A stretch of DNA of 64,000 nucleotides from Kaistia granuli DSM 23481 (GCF_000380505.1 NZ_AQYH01000002.1:186001-250000); one strand, 5' to 3'. Numbered from the stretch's first letter, positions 8,815 through 18,921 are shown. Notes: a model not told the origin generated them from the letters alone. Translations and numbers: made by a program.

Positions 8815-9825
8815 ATGCTCGGATTCATCGTTCGGCGAGTTCTGCTCGTCATACCGACCTTCATCGCCATAGCCTTCCTGACCTTCGTCGCCATCCGCCT
8901 CGTTCCCGGCGACCCGATCGAGGTCCGCACGGGCGAACGCGGCATCTCGCCGGAGCGGCTGGCCCAGTTCCGGCATGAGCTCGGCCTCGACCAGCCCGTC
9001 TGGAAGCAGTTCCTCGACTATCTCTGGCAGCTCGCGCACGGCAATTTCGGCACCTCGACCTCGACCCATGCGCCGGTCCTGACCGAGTTCCTGACGCTGT
9101 TCCCGGCGACGCTGGAACTCGCCATCTGCGCCATGCTCTTCGCCACCATCCTCGGCATTCCGGCCGGCGTCATCGCCGCGACGCGGCGCGGCTCGTTCGT
9201 CGACTACACGCTGATGGGCGCGGCGCTGACCGGCTTCTCGATGCCGATCTTCTGGTGGGGCCTGCTGCTGGTGCTGTTCTTCTCGGTCAATCTCGGCTGG
9301 ACCCCGGTCTCCGGCCGCATCGACCTCTTGTATTATTTCGAGCCCGTCACCGGCTTCATGCTGATCGACAGCTGGCTCTCCGGCGAGGAAGGCGCGTTCA
9401 GCTCGGCGGTGTCGCATCTGATCCTGCCGACCATCGTGCTCGGCACCATCCCGCTCGCCACCATCGCCCGCATGACCCGCTCGGCCATGCTGGAGATCCT
9501 CGGCGAGGATTATGTCCGCACGGCACGCGCGAAGGGCCTGTCGCCCTTCCGGGTGGTCGGCCTGCACGCGCTCCGCAACGCGCTGATCCCGGTCGTCACC
9601 GTGATCGGCCTGCAGGTCGGCGCGCTGATGGCCGGCGCTGTACTGACGGAATACATCTTCTCCTGGCCCGGCATCGGCTCCTGGCTGATCGAATCGATCA
9701 ACCGCCGCGACTATCCGGTGCTGCAGGGCGGCATCCTGCTCGTCTCCGGCATCGTCATCCTGATCAACATTCTCGTCGACCTGCTCTACGGCGTGCTCAA
9801 TCCGAGGATCCGCCATGCCCGCTGA
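8815..9825 (+). CDS. ABC transporter permease, DppB-like
   Basis: First permease subunit of the peptide-type importer, 336 residues, about six membrane helices. It begins MLGFIVRRVLLVIPTF, the standard DppB/OppB N-terminus, continues with VPGDPIEVRTG, and carries the EAA loop region EDYVRTARAKGLSPFRVV near residue 235. Its end overlaps the next permease gene by 11 bp, indicating coupled translation. It pairs with the DppC-like subunit to form the membrane channel. Confidence 0.95.
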   Translation: MLGFIVRRVLLVIPTFIAIAFLTFVAIRLVPGDPIEVRTGERGISPERLAQFRHELGLDQPVWKQFLDYLWQLAHGNFGTSTSTHAPVLTEFLTLFPATLELAICAMLFATILGIPAGVIAATRRGSFVDYTLMGAALTGFSMPIFWWGLLLVLFFSVNLGWTPVSGRIDLLYYFEPVTGFMLIDSWLSGEEGAFSSAVSHLILPTIVLGTIPLATIARMTRSAMLEILGEDYVRTARAKGLSPFRVVGLHALRNALIPVVTVIGLQVGALMAGAVLTEYIFSWPGIGSWLIESINRRDYPVLQGGILLVSGIVILINILVDLLYGVLNPRIRHAR

Positions 9826-10723
9826 CCGCGTCGTCTCCCCCCTCCCCGTCGCCAAGGCGCCACCCGGCCCGTTCGTCGCCTTCTTCCGCGACTTCTCCGA
9901 GAACCGCGCCGCGCTGGTCGGGCTGATCCTGCTGTCACTGCTCGTCTTCGTCGCTGTTTTCGCCAATTTCATCGCGCCCTATTCGCCCTACGAGCAGTTC
10001 CGCGAATTCACCCGCATCCCGCCGGCCTGGGTCGAAGGCGGCAATTCCGCCTTCCTGCTCGGCACCGACGAGATCGGCCGCGACATGCTCTCGCGCCTGA
10101 TCTTCGGTGCCCGGCTCTCGCTGTTCATCGGACTTTCCGTGGTCGTCGCCTCGATGGCGGTCGGCATCGTGCTCGGCCTGATCGCCGCCTTCGCACCCGG
10201 CTGGCCCTCGATTGTCATCATGCGGGCGATGGACGTCATCCTGTCGGTGCCGAGCCTTTTGCTCGCCATCGTCATCGTCGCCATCATCGGCCCGAGCCTG
10301 ACCAACACGATCATCGCCATCACGGTGGTGTACCTGCCCTATTACGTCCGCCTCGTGCGCGCCTCGGCGATGCAGGAGAAGACGCGCGACTATGTAACGG
10401 CGGCGCGCGTCGGCGGCGCCGGCACGCTCCGCATCATGTTCAAGACGGTGCTGCCCAACTGCATGGCGCCGATCATCGTCCAGGCGGCGCTCACCATCTC
10501 GAACGCCATCCTCGAGGCGGCGGCGCTGGGCTTCCTCGGCCTCGGCGCCCAGCCGCCGTCGCCCGAATGGGGCGCGATGCTCGCCTCGGCGCGCGAATTC
10601 CTGCAATCGGCGCCGTGGATCGTCACGACGCCGGGCGTCGCCATCCTGATCACCGTGCTCTCGATCAATCTCGTCGGCGACGGGTTGCGCGACGCGCTCG
10701 ACCCGAAGATGCGGAGGAGCTGA
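9815..10723 (+). CDS. ABC transporter permease, DppC-like
   Basis: Second permease subunit, 302 residues. It has the OppC/DppC N-terminal cytosolic stretch followed by a first helix (ALVGLILLSLLVFVAVFA), the periplasmic LGTDEIGRDMLSRLIFGAR block, and the EAA loop (TRDYVTAARVGGAGTLRIMF). It overlaps the DppB-like gene and is followed two bases after its stop by the GTG of the first ATPase gene. Confidence 0.95.
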   Translation: MPADRVVSPLPVAKAPPGPFVAFFRDFSENRAALVGLILLSLLVFVAVFANFIAPYSPYEQFREFTRIPPAWVEGGNSAFLLGTDEIGRDMLSRLIFGARLSLFIGLSVVVASMAVGIVLGLIAAFAPGWPSIVIMRAMDVILSVPSLLLAIVIVAIIGPSLTNTIIAITVVYLPYYVRLVRASAMQEKTRDYVTAARVGGAGTLRIMFKTVLPNCMAPIIVQAALTISNAILEAAALGFLGLGAQPPSPEWGAMLASAREFLQSAPWIVTTPGVAILITVLSINLVGDGLRDALDPKMRRS

Positions 10724-10725
10724 CC

Positions 10726-11729
10726 GTGCCGCTTCTCGAAATCAACGACCTGACGGTCGACTTCAAGACCGGCTCCGGCCAGTTCCGCGCCGTCGACGGC
10801 GTCTCGCTCAGCGTCGACCGCGGCGAGATCCTCGCCATCGTCGGCGAGAGCGGCTCCGGCAAATCGGTCGCCATGCTGGCGGTGATGGGGCTGCTGCCCT
10901 GGACCGCCACCGTCTCGGCCAAGACGCTCTCCTTCGACGGCCGCGATTTGCTGACGCTGACGCCGCGCGAGCGGCGCAAGCTGGTCGGCAAGGACATGGC
11001 GATGATCTTCCAGGAGCCGATGTCGAGCCTGAACCCGTGCTTCACGGTCGGCTACCAGATCGGCGAGAGCCTGAAGGTGCATCTCGGCCTGTCGAAGAGC
11101 GAGCGGCGCAAGCGCTCGATCGAGCTGCTCGAGGCTGTCGGTATCCCCGACCCGGAACGCCGGCTCTCCGCCTTCCCGCACCAGCTTTCCGGCGGCATGA
11201 GCCAGCGCGTGATGATTGCCATCGCGCTCGCATGCCGGCCGAAGCTGATCATCGCCGACGAGCCGACGACGGCGCTCGACGTCACCATCCAGGCGCAGAT
11301 ACTCGAGCTGCTCGTCTCGCTGCAGCGGGAGACCGATACCGGCCTGGTGCTGATCACCCATGACATGGGCGTCGTCGCCGAGACGGCCGAACGCGTCTCG
11401 GTGCACTATGCCGGCCAGAAGATCGAGGAGCAGCCGGTCGGCCCGCTCTTCGCCGATCCGCACCATCCCTACACGGCCGCGCTTCTCGCGGCCCTGCCGG
11501 AACGGGCGACGGGCAAGCGCCTGCCGTCGATTCCCGGCGTCGTGCCCGGCCAGTTCGACCGGCCGCCGGCCTGCCTGTTCGAACCGCGCTGCCGCTTCGC
11601 CACCGATCGCTGCCGCACCAAGGTGCCGCCGCGCCAGGGCGCCATCGCCGGCTTCGCCCTTTGCCACTATCCGCTGACGCATGGCAGGCCGATCGGCCAT
11701 CCCCATCCCGAAGGCAGGGAGGTCGCCGC

Positions 11730-11733
<4 letters not shown>
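10726..11733 (+). CDS. ABC transporter ATP-binding protein, DppD-like
   Basis: First of two peptide-type ATPases, 335 residues. Walker A is GESGSGKSV, the signature LSGGMSQRV, Walker [13 protein letters not shown] and the H-loop LITHDMG. The C-terminal oligopeptide domain has the Cys pattern [15 protein letters not shown], which in this family often holds an iron-sulfur-like or zinc site. GTG at 10726 follows CGGAGGAG and fits; an upstream in-frame extension overlaps the permease gene and is rejected. Confidence 0.94.
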
Positions 11734-12716
<983 letters not shown>

Positions 12717-12754
12717 GGCCCCGAATACGGTTGTTTTGAATCGCCGGCCAATCT

Positions 12755-12880
12755 TCACCTCTCGCTGAGGGAGAGGTCGACGGCCGCAGGCCGGCGGGTG
12801 AGGGTTTACGGCCTCATCCGGAGAATTCCCTAAACCCTCACCCGGAGCTCCGCTCCGACCTCCCCCTCAGGGGGAGGTGA
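12755..12880. repeat. 126-bp imperfect inverted repeat downstream of the peptide-type ABC operon
   Basis: The left arm begins TCACCTCTCGCTGAGGGAGA and ends GGGTGAGGGTTT near 12807. The right arm is its approximate complement, from AAACCCTCACCC at 12832 to AGGTGA at 12880. Each arm has its own small hairpin with compensating changes. It lies in a 321-bp gap before the CobW gene that otherwise shows no gene. It is related in style to the repeats at 4973, 27071 and 44905. Confidence 0.65.
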
Positions 12881-13037
12881 AAGCCTGGCTCCCTCCACGC
12901 GAGAGAGGGCTGGGGTGAGGGCCTTCCTTCGCCCGGTTCATTCCTTCCCCATCGCAATCGGCGCCGACATCCCTTATATCAGGCGGCAACCCATTCCCCC
13001 TTTTGCGCGGGCTGATGCTCCGCGCCGGAGATCCTTC

Positions 13038-14120
13038 ATGACGGAAACCCAGATCCCGGTCACCGTGCTCACCGGCTATCTCGGCGCCGGCAAGACGACG
13101 CTGCTGAACCGCATCCTCTCGGAAAACCACGGCAAGAAATACGCCGTCGTCGTCAACGAGTTCGGCGAGATCGGCATCGACAACGACCTCATCGTCGAAA
13201 GCGACGAAGAGATCTACGAGATGAACAATGGCTGCGTCTGCTGCACGGTGCGCGGCGACCTGATCCGCGTCGTCGAAGGCCTGATGAAGCGCCCCGGCGG
13301 CTTCGACGGCATCCTGGTCGAGACGACCGGCCTCGCCAATCCGGCCCCCGTCGCCCAGACCTTCTTCATGGATGACGACGTGCGCGCCAAGTCGCGCCTC
13401 GACGCCGTCGTCACCGTCGCCGACGCCATGAACCTGCTGACCCGGCTCGACGATGCTCCGGAAGCCGAGGAGCAGATCGCGTTTGCCGACGTCATCCTGC
13501 TGAACAAGACCGACCTCGTTTCGGCCGAGCAACTGGCCGCCGTCGAGCGCCGCATCCGCGACATCAATCCGCATGCGACGATCCACCGGACCGAGCGCTG
13601 CGCCATCGACCTCTCCAAGGTGCTCGATCGCGGCGCCTTCGACCTCGACCGCATCCTGACGCTCGATCCGGAATTCCTCGAGGGCGAGGATCACGACCAC
13701 GATCACGTCCATGACGAGACCTGCGGTCACGACCATCACCACCATGATCACGGCCATGACCATCACGGGCATGATCATGACCACGACGACCACCACCATC
13801 ATCATCCGCGCCATGACGAGTCGGTGTTCTCGGTCTCGCTGCGGGGCGGCTCGCTCGATCCCAACAAGTTCTTCCCCTGGATCCAGGAAATCACCCAGGT
13901 CGAGGGTCCGAACATCCTGCGCCTGAAGGGCATCCTGGCGATGGATCGCGATCCCGACCGCTACGTGCTGCAGGGCGTGCACATGATCATCGAAGGCACG
14001 CATCAGCGTCCGTGGGCGGAAGGCGAGAAGCGCGAGAGCCGCCTCGTCTTCATCGGCCGCAAGCTGAACGAGGAAGCCCTGCGCAAGAGCTTCGAAGCCT
14101 GCCTGATGCCGGCGGCCTGA
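13038..14120 (+). CDS. CobW/COG0523 family GTP-binding metallochaperone
   Basis: Cytosolic G3E-family GTPase of 360 residues, a class that delivers zinc or cobalt to target proteins. It has Walker A GYLGAGKTTLLN near residue 12, the metal-binding GCVCCTVRGDL near 70 (CxCC), and NKTD for guanine specificity. Between about residues 220 and 258 is a loop of alternating Asp and His (roughly 20 His), a metal reservoir. The CobW C-terminal domain follows. ATG at 13038 is preferred, since the upstream in-frame extension runs into the repeat. The next gene is a WD40 protein. No clear Zur box was seen. Confidence 0.93.
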   Translation: MTETQIPVTVLTGYLGAGKTTLLNRILSENHGKKYAVVVNEFGEIGIDNDLIVESDEEIYEMNNGCVCCTVRGDLIRVVEGLMKRPGGFDGILVETTGLANPAPVAQTFFMDDDVRAKSRLDAVVTVADAMNLLTRLDDAPEAEEQIAFADVILLNKTDLVSAEQLAAVERRIRDINPHATIHRTERCAIDLSKVLDRGAFDLDRILTLDPEFLEGEDHDHDHVHDETCGHDHHHHDHGHDHHGHDHDHDDHHHHHPRHDESVFSVSLRGGSLDPNKFFPWIQEITQVEGPNILRLKGILAMDRDPDRYVLQGVHMIIEGTHQRPWAEGEKRESRLVFIGRKLNEEALRKSFEACLMPAA

Positions 14121-14206
14121 CGGCCGCGCCTCTCGCCTCTCCCTCGCCCCGGCCCACGTGACCGGGGCGATCGATCGACCTGCACGACATCGACCGGAAA
14201 AGTCTC

Positions 14207-15190
14207 TTGCCCACCATCCAGTCCTTTCCTCTCGACGCCTATGTCGTCGCGGCGCATTTCCTCGGCAGCGAGCCGGCCTTCGCGCTCGGCGACGGCCATG
14301 TCACGCTGGTCGACGGTCCGTCGGCCGAGAAGCATGCCGTCCATTCCGGCGGCCTGCTCGCCGCCGCGCGCACGCTGGACGGCGCCCGCCTGATCACGAC
14401 CGGCGATGACGGTCGCGTCTGCGCCATCGACGCCAGCGGCGGGATCGCCGAGATCGCCAGCCAGCCGAAGAAGTGGGTCGACCAGGTCGCCTGCGGCCCG
14501 GACGGCGTCATCGCCTATGCCAGTGGCCGGCAGGTCTTCGTGCGCTTCGCCAACGGCAAGGAGCGCGTGCTCGAGCACGAGCGCACCGCCGCCGGCCTCG
14601 CCTTCGCGCCGAAGGGGCTCCGCCTCGCCGTCGCCCGCTACAATGGCGTGTCGCTCTGGTGGATCGGCACGGACGCCAAGCCGACCGAATTCGAATGGAA
14701 GGGCTCGCATCTCGGCGTCACCTTCTCGCCGGACGGCAAGAACGTCATCACCACCATGCAGGAGAATTCGCTGCATGGCTGGCGCATCGCCGATGGCGGC
14801 GGCCACATGCGGATGTCGGGCTATCCGGGCAAGGTGAAGTCGATGTCGTGGTCGGCCAAGGGCCGCTTCCTGGCGACGTCGGGCGCGGAAATGGCCGTGC
14901 TCTGGCCGTTCCACTTCAAGGACGGCCCGATGGGCAAGCAGCCGTTGCAGTTGGGAACCCGCGACCAGGTCGTCACCTTCGTCGCCTGCCACCCGACCGA
15001 AGAAGTCGTGGCGATCGGCTACAAGGACGGCATGGTCCTGGCGGTCCGCTTCGCCGACAGCGACGAGGCGATCCTGCGCAAGCCGGGCGTTGGCGGCGCG
15101 GTCAGCGCGCTCGCCTGGGACGCGAAGGGCGTCCGCCTCGCCTTCGGCACCGAGGGCGGCGAAGCCGGCGTGATCGATCTCGCCGGCTGA
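14207..15190 (+). CDS. WD40 repeat domain protein
   Basis: A 327-residue beta-propeller protein with no signal peptide or membrane helix, so probably a cytosolic scaffold. Repeats recur about every 40 residues, with pieces such as LAFAPKGLRLAVARYNGVSLWW, VTFSPDGKNVITT, MSWSAKGRFLATSG and LAWDAKGVRLAFGTEGG. Six to seven blades are plausible. It starts at TTG 14207, 86 bp after the CobW stop, and may be cotranscribed. A physical or functional link with the metallochaperone is inference from this arrangement. Confidence 0.85.
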   Translation: MPTIQSFPLDAYVVAAHFLGSEPAFALGDGHVTLVDGPSAEKHAVHSGGLLAAARTLDGARLITTGDDGRVCAIDASGGIAEIASQPKKWVDQVACGPDGVIAYASGRQVFVRFANGKERVLEHERTAAGLAFAPKGLRLAVARYNGVSLWWIGTDAKPTEFEWKGSHLGVTFSPDGKNVITTMQENSLHGWRIADGGGHMRMSGYPGKVKSMSWSAKGRFLATSGAEMAVLWPFHFKDGPMGKQPLQLGTRDQVVTFVACHPTEEVVAIGYKDGMVLAVRFADSDEAILRKPGVGGAVSALAWDAKGVRLAFGTEGGEAGVIDLAG

Positions 15191-15311
15191 TTCTCTCCCT
15201 AAAACTCGACTATCATCCTGAGATGCCCGGCAAGGCCGGGCCTCGAAGGAGAGTCTAGGGAACGCGGGTCATCGAAGGCCGTCATGCAGCCCACGGCGCA
15301 TGAGCCGAACG

Positions 15312-15422
15312 CGTCGCCCCGGCGGAGGCCGGGGCCCATGAACCGACCAGGCAAACCATGGCCAGCCTTCTGGTGACGGGCCCGTGTGTCTGGATCCCGG
15401 CCTTCGCCGGGATGACGGCGGA
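15312..15422 (+). repeat. Composite palindromic repeat, copy 1
   Basis: Two hairpin cores, CCCCGGCGGAGGCCGGGG near 15317 and ATCCCGGCCTTCGCCGGGAT near 15394, are separated by a spacer of about 45 bp. The same two cores and flanks (about 31 and 38 matching bases) occur in reverse orientation at 45093-45206 with a different spacer. A further repeat at 15212-15250, containing ATCATCCTGAGATGCCCGG, has a relative near 45024-45056. The 277-bp gap holds no credible gene. Confidence 0.7.
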
Positions 15423-15467
15423 GGCCAGCCGACTTTGCGCAGGGATCTCTCACTCAAGGGGAGCCAT

Positions 15468-15848
15468 TCACACCCGGCGCGGCGCGCTGCGGAAGATCGA
15501 TACCGCGAACAGGATCATGCCCATCAGCGTGATGATCGAGCCGGCAATGACGATCGGCTCACCCACGGGCACCATGCGCAGCGTCAGGACGAGGCCGGGG
15601 ATCATGATCCACAGGCCGACCGTCGAGACCCAGAACTGGATCGTCGCCAGCCGGCTCTCGGCCTTGTCGCGATTGGCATTGTAATAGAAGCCCATCAGCG
15701 CCAGCGAGACCCAGCCGATCAGGTTGAGATGGGCATGGGCCGGCGCCAGGCTGAAGTCCTGCTTGGCCCCCATGATGATGCCGCCGATCATGCCGACGAT
15801 GACATAGATCACGGCGCTTCCAATGAACCACTGACTGATTTTCGGCAT
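15468..15848 (-). CDS. Mini heme-copper oxidase subunit I-like membrane protein
   Basis: A 126-residue protein with four predicted membrane helices (about residues 8-28, 40-58, 72-92, 97-117). The segment FSLAPAHAHLNLIGWVSLALMG is like the helix of cytochrome oxidase or nitric oxide reductase subunit I that carries a heme-ligand histidine. Full-length subunit I has twelve helices and several further histidines, absent here. ATG at 15848 follows GGGAGG; an earlier start at 15881 lacks one. Such small proteins are often annotated as cytochrome-c oxidase in Rhizobiales, but no enzymatic role can be read from this gene. It stands alone. Confidence 0.75.
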   Translation of the reverse strand: MPKISQWFIGSAVIYVIVGMIGGIIMGAKQDFSLAPAHAHLNLIGWVSLALMGFYYNANRDKAESRLATIQFWVSTVGLWIMIPGLVLTLRMVPVGEPIVIAGSIITLMGMILFAVSIFRSAPRRV

Positions 15849-16065
15849 GTCGTCCCCTCCCGGAAAGCGGGGTCGACTCACTCCTCCGATCGCCCCCGCG
15901 CATCGCGGTACGACGTAACGGAAACCAAGTCAAAATCATTCTAAACAACGCTGTCTGGCCGGGGATCGACAACTCTCGTCGACGGAACCGCTCCCGAACT
16001 CCTGGCCGAAGCGATGGTCACTCAAGACGTGCGGGACACCGACTTTGAAACGAGGCGTAAACGGT

Positions 16066-16476
16066 TTAGGCGAGCCGCTTGCTCATGCTGATCCGCGGCT
16101 CGACCTCGTATCCGGCTTCTTCATAGAACCGGATGACGGCCGCGCTGCTCTCGACAACCTGCAGATTGATCTTGACGCAGCCAAGCGCCGCCAGACGTCT
16201 TTCGACTTCCGAAAGCAACGCCTGTCCGATGCCCTGGTGCCGATGGGTTTGCAGGACGGCAATGCGGGAAATCCAGCCGCGATGGCCTTCATAGCCGGCC
16301 ATGACCGAGCCCACCACCTGCGAGCCCTCGAGCGCGACCAGCATCAAGCCCGGCTGAAAGCGCATCTTCTCGGGAATGGCGACCGAGGCCCTGTTCCACG
16401 GAGCATCGTTGGGGAACGCGTCCTGCCAGAGCGCTTCGACGCCGGTGAAATGCTCGTCCTGATAATCCGAAATCAT
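16066..16476 (-). CDS. GNAT family N-acetyltransferase
   Basis: A 136-residue single-domain acetyltransferase. The acetyl-CoA pocket is seen as ISRIAVLQTHRHQGIGQALL (the R/Q-x-x-G-x-G/A motif), followed by CVKINLQVVESSAAVIRFYEEAGY, the typical C-terminal strand-helix of the fold. Length matches small GNATs related to YpeA. The acceptor cannot be predicted. It is monocistronic; the 366 bp up to the DUF1127 gene hold no other credible gene. Confidence 0.9.
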   Translation of the reverse strand: MISDYQDEHFTGVEALWQDAFPNDAPWNRASVAIPEKMRFQPGLMLVALEGSQVVGSVMAGYEGHRGWISRIAVLQTHRHQGIGQALLSEVERRLAALGCVKINLQVVESSAAVIRFYEEAGYEVEPRISMSKRLA

Positions 16477-16705
16477 CGGAAGCGCCTCATGCTCGAACCA
16501 AGGAGCCGGAGCTTATAGCAGGAGACCGACTGGCTCGGCGAACCGCCCCGCCGGCGTCACGCGCACAGGCAGGCGCACCCGGGCTTGGTGCGGACGTTCT
16601 CGGATAAGGAATGCAGGGCTGAAATGAATGACGCCGGCGCGCGACCGGGAGCCGAAGGAGAGGCTCTGAACACGGTCGCGTCTGCCGGCGTCTGACGCAT
16701 GGCGT

Positions 16706-16747
16706 CAAAAGAAAAACGCCCGTCGGGGAGGAGGTCGACGGGCGTTT
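16706..16747 (-). terminator. Rho-independent terminator for the DUF1127 gene
   Basis: Perfect 12-bp arms, AAACGCCCGTCG at 16714-16725 and its complement at 16736-16747, with a 10-nt loop. Reading the minus strand, the stem is followed by a T-rich run (TTTTTCTTTT). It lies about 95 bp after the stop of the DUF1127 gene. Confidence 0.85.
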
Positions 16748-16842
16748 GGAAGGTGGCGCGTTGCCGGGGAGGAGGTCAGCGCGGCGCCGATCGCAGAGAA
16801 CTGGAGGGAGGAGGGGATGTCCTCTGCGAATTCCTTGAAGTC

Positions 16843-16995
16843 TTAGTAACCGACGGCCTGCTTGGCGACCCGCTCGATTTCACCGCGGTGAATGCCGAGG
16901 TCAGCAAGTTCGCGGCTGGAGAGGCGCGAGAGCTCGTTGTAGGTCTCGCGGAACTTGCGCCAGTTCTTGTAGGAAGCGATGATGTTCATAGCCAT
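16843..16995 (-). CDS. DUF1127 domain small protein
   Basis: A 50-residue basic protein with the DUF1127 (YjiS-like) pattern: an aromatic/basic helix WRKFRETYNELSRLSSREL followed by ADLGIHRGEIERVA, ending in VGY. DUF1127 proteins of alphaproteobacteria are small, often stress-induced, and in some cases bind RNA to alter phosphate and carbon use. The start is set by AAGGA about 10 bp upstream. A longer in-frame extension into 17334 is not credible. It has its own terminator. Confidence 0.88.
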   Translation of the reverse strand: MAMNIIASYKNWRKFRETYNELSRLSSRELADLGIHRGEIERVAKQAVGY

Positions 16996-17332
16996 TTTCG
17001 GATGTCCTTCGAATTCGATCTGATTTCTGTCGAACTGGCGCCCGATTTCTTGGTCGCCGTTCTTGTTGACCCTGATATAGGCGGATGCCGCCGGATTGAG
17101 CAGTGCATAAAAGCTCATGCCAGCGATGCGTGTAACGCAGAGCAGCATTAATTTGGCTGTCATATTGCAGTGCAACATTAAGGGATACGGCCGGATTGCG
17201 GCGGCGTGGCCGGCAATCCCGCCCGCACGAAGGCAAATCATGGCCGAGGCATGACACTGGCGCATGCCGAGGCAGACAATCCCGCTGCCCAATCCTGCGG
17301 CAGGCGACGAGGCCTGCCCCCTCCCCGCGCAC
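16996..17332. other. Upstream region of the DUF1127 gene, no gene seen
   Basis: This stretch is less GC-rich than its surroundings near 17040-17190, which fits promoter and 5' leader sequence for the DUF1127 gene on the minus strand. No convincing ORF was found, and I could not fix a -35/-10 pair. Confidence 0.35.
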
Positions 17333-17361
17333 AAAAAAAAGACCGGGCCGAAGCCCGGTCT
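17333..17361 (-). terminator. Rho-independent terminator for homospermidine synthase
   Basis: On the minus strand AGACCGGGC pairs with GCCCGGTCT around TTCG, followed directly by eight T residues. It lies about 50 bp after the stop of the synthase gene. Confidence 0.92.
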
Positions 17362-17413
17362 CGATATCGCATGGCCCGCAAGCCGCTTGTCTCCCGCCGA
17401 GGCGGGAGACTCG

Positions 17414-18859
17414 TCAGCCCGCCTGGTGCACCAGCACGTTGCGGAACTGCCAGGGATCGCTCTCGTCGATGTCTTCCGGGAAGAAGCCGGGACGATCGGT
17501 GAGCGGCGTCCAGTCGGTGTAGACGCCTTCGACGGTGCCGAGATAAGGCCGCTGCGCGGTCAGGCAGACGTCATAGTCCAGCTCGTCGGACTCGACGATG
17601 CCGGCTTCCGGATTCTGCAGCGCCCAGACCATGCCCGCCATCACGGCGGAGGTGACCTGCAGGCCGCTGGCGTTCTGGTAGGGCGCAAGCTTGCGCGCTT
17701 CCTCGATCGTCAGCCGCGAACCGTACCAGTAGGCGTTCTTGGCATGGCCGTAGAGCAGCACGCCGAGCTCGTCGCGGCCGTCGAGGATTTCGTCGGGCGC
17801 GAGGATGTGGTGCTTGGGCTGGTACTGCGGCTGCGCGGCATAGCCGAACATCTCGTGCAGCGACAGCAGCGCGTCATTGGCCGGATGGTAGGCGTAGTGC
17901 ACCGTCGGGCGGTAGGTCACGGTATCGCCGTCGCGCGCGGTGAAGTAGTCGGCGATGGTGATCGCCTCGTTATGCGTGACGAGATAGGCGAGCTGCGAGC
18001 CCGGCGTCGGGCACCAGCTGCGGACGCGGGTATCGGCGCCCGGCGACAGCAGGTAGATCGCAGCACCGCTGCCCTTCGCATGGGTGCGGCCGAAGCTCGG
18101 CATCCAGCGCTCATGCGTGCCCCAGCCGAGCTCGGCCGGCTGCAGCGCCTCGGCGATGAAGCCTTCGACCGACCAGGTGTTGATGAAGGTGCCCATCGGC
18201 TTCGGGCTCAAGGCGCGCTGGGTGTCGCGCTCGGCGATATGGACGCCCTTGACGCCCGCAGCCTTCATCAGCGCCGCCCATTCGGCCTTCGTCTTCGGAA
18301 CCTCATGCTCGATGCCGAGATCGGTGGCGATGTTCAGCAGCGCCTGCTTGACGAACCAGGACACCATGCCGGGATTGGCGCCGGAGCAGGAGACCGCCGT
18401 CGGGCCGCCCGGATTGGCGCGCTTGGCCGCCAGCAGCGTCTCGCGCAGCGCGTAGTTCGAGCGCGAGGCCGCGTCGACATCGCCAGCATCATAGAAGCCG
18501 GCCCACGGCTCGACGACGGTATCGATGTAGAGCGAGCCAAGCTCGCGCGTCAGCGTCAGGATATCGACTGAAGAAGTGTCGACCGACAGATTGACGAGGA
18601 AGCCCTGGCCTTCGGAGCTAGTCAGCAGCGGCGTCAGGATCTCGCGGTAATTGTCCGGCGTCAGCGCGGCCTGGACATGCGTGACACCTTCGCTCGCCAT
18701 CAGCTCGGCGAATTCGCCCTTCGGCTCGATGACGGTGATCTGCGGCTGGTCGAGAGCGAAATGACGCTTCAACAGCGGGAGGAAACCGCGTCCGATAGAA
18801 CCGAAGCCAATAATGACGACGGGGCCATTGATACGACCGTAAACTGGCCAATTCGTCAT
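17414..18859 (-). CDS. hss: Homospermidine synthase
   Basis: Makes sym-homospermidine from two putrescines, or putrescine plus spermidine, in an NAD-dependent cytosolic reaction. At 481 residues it matches the bacterial family. The N-terminal Rossmann motif VVIIGFGSIGRG (residues about 14-25) binds NAD. Other family stretches are VEPWAGFY, SCSGANPGMVSWFVKQAL and THERWMPSFGRTHAKGSG. ATG at 18859 has CAGGAG upstream; an extension to 18925 lacks one. A short palindrome (GGGTAC-C-GTACCC) lies near 18895. Its substrate comes from the decarboxylase at 19570-20700, though a terminator separates the two transcripts. Confidence 0.96.
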   Translation of the reverse strand: MTNWPVYGRINGPVVIIGFGSIGRGFLPLLKRHFALDQPQITVIEPKGEFAELMASEGVTHVQAALTPDNYREILTPLLTSSEGQGFLVNLSVDTSSVDILTLTRELGSLYIDTVVEPWAGFYDAGDVDAASRSNYALRETLLAAKRANPGGPTAVSCSGANPGMVSWFVKQALLNIATDLGIEHEVPKTKAEWAALMKAAGVKGVHIAERDTQRALSPKPMGTFINTWSVEGFIAEALQPAELGWGTHERWMPSFGRTHAKGSGAAIYLLSPGADTRVRSWCPTPGSQLAYLVTHNEAITIADYFTARDGDTVTYRPTVHYAYHPANDALLSLHEMFGYAAQPQYQPKHHILAPDEILDGRDELGVLLYGHAKNAYWYGSRLTIEEARKLAPYQNASGLQVTSAVMAGMVWALQNPEAGIVESDELDYDVCLTAQRPYLGTVEGVYTDWTPLTDRPGFFPEDIDESDPWQFRNVLVHQAG

Positions 18860-18921
18860 AGCGAAACACTCCTGAAAGTCGAAATCAACAAGTGGGGTAC
18901 CGTACCCTTCCTTCGTGACAA

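Noticed and set aside
13691-13815. His/Asp codon repeats as a possible tandem repeat or CRISPR-like array
   Set aside because: They are in-frame codons of the CobW His-rich loop, not a DNA-level array with spacers.
16487-16708. 73-codon minus-strand frame
   Set aside because: Composition is Arg/Pro-rich with no ribosome site or recognisable domain; judged non-coding.
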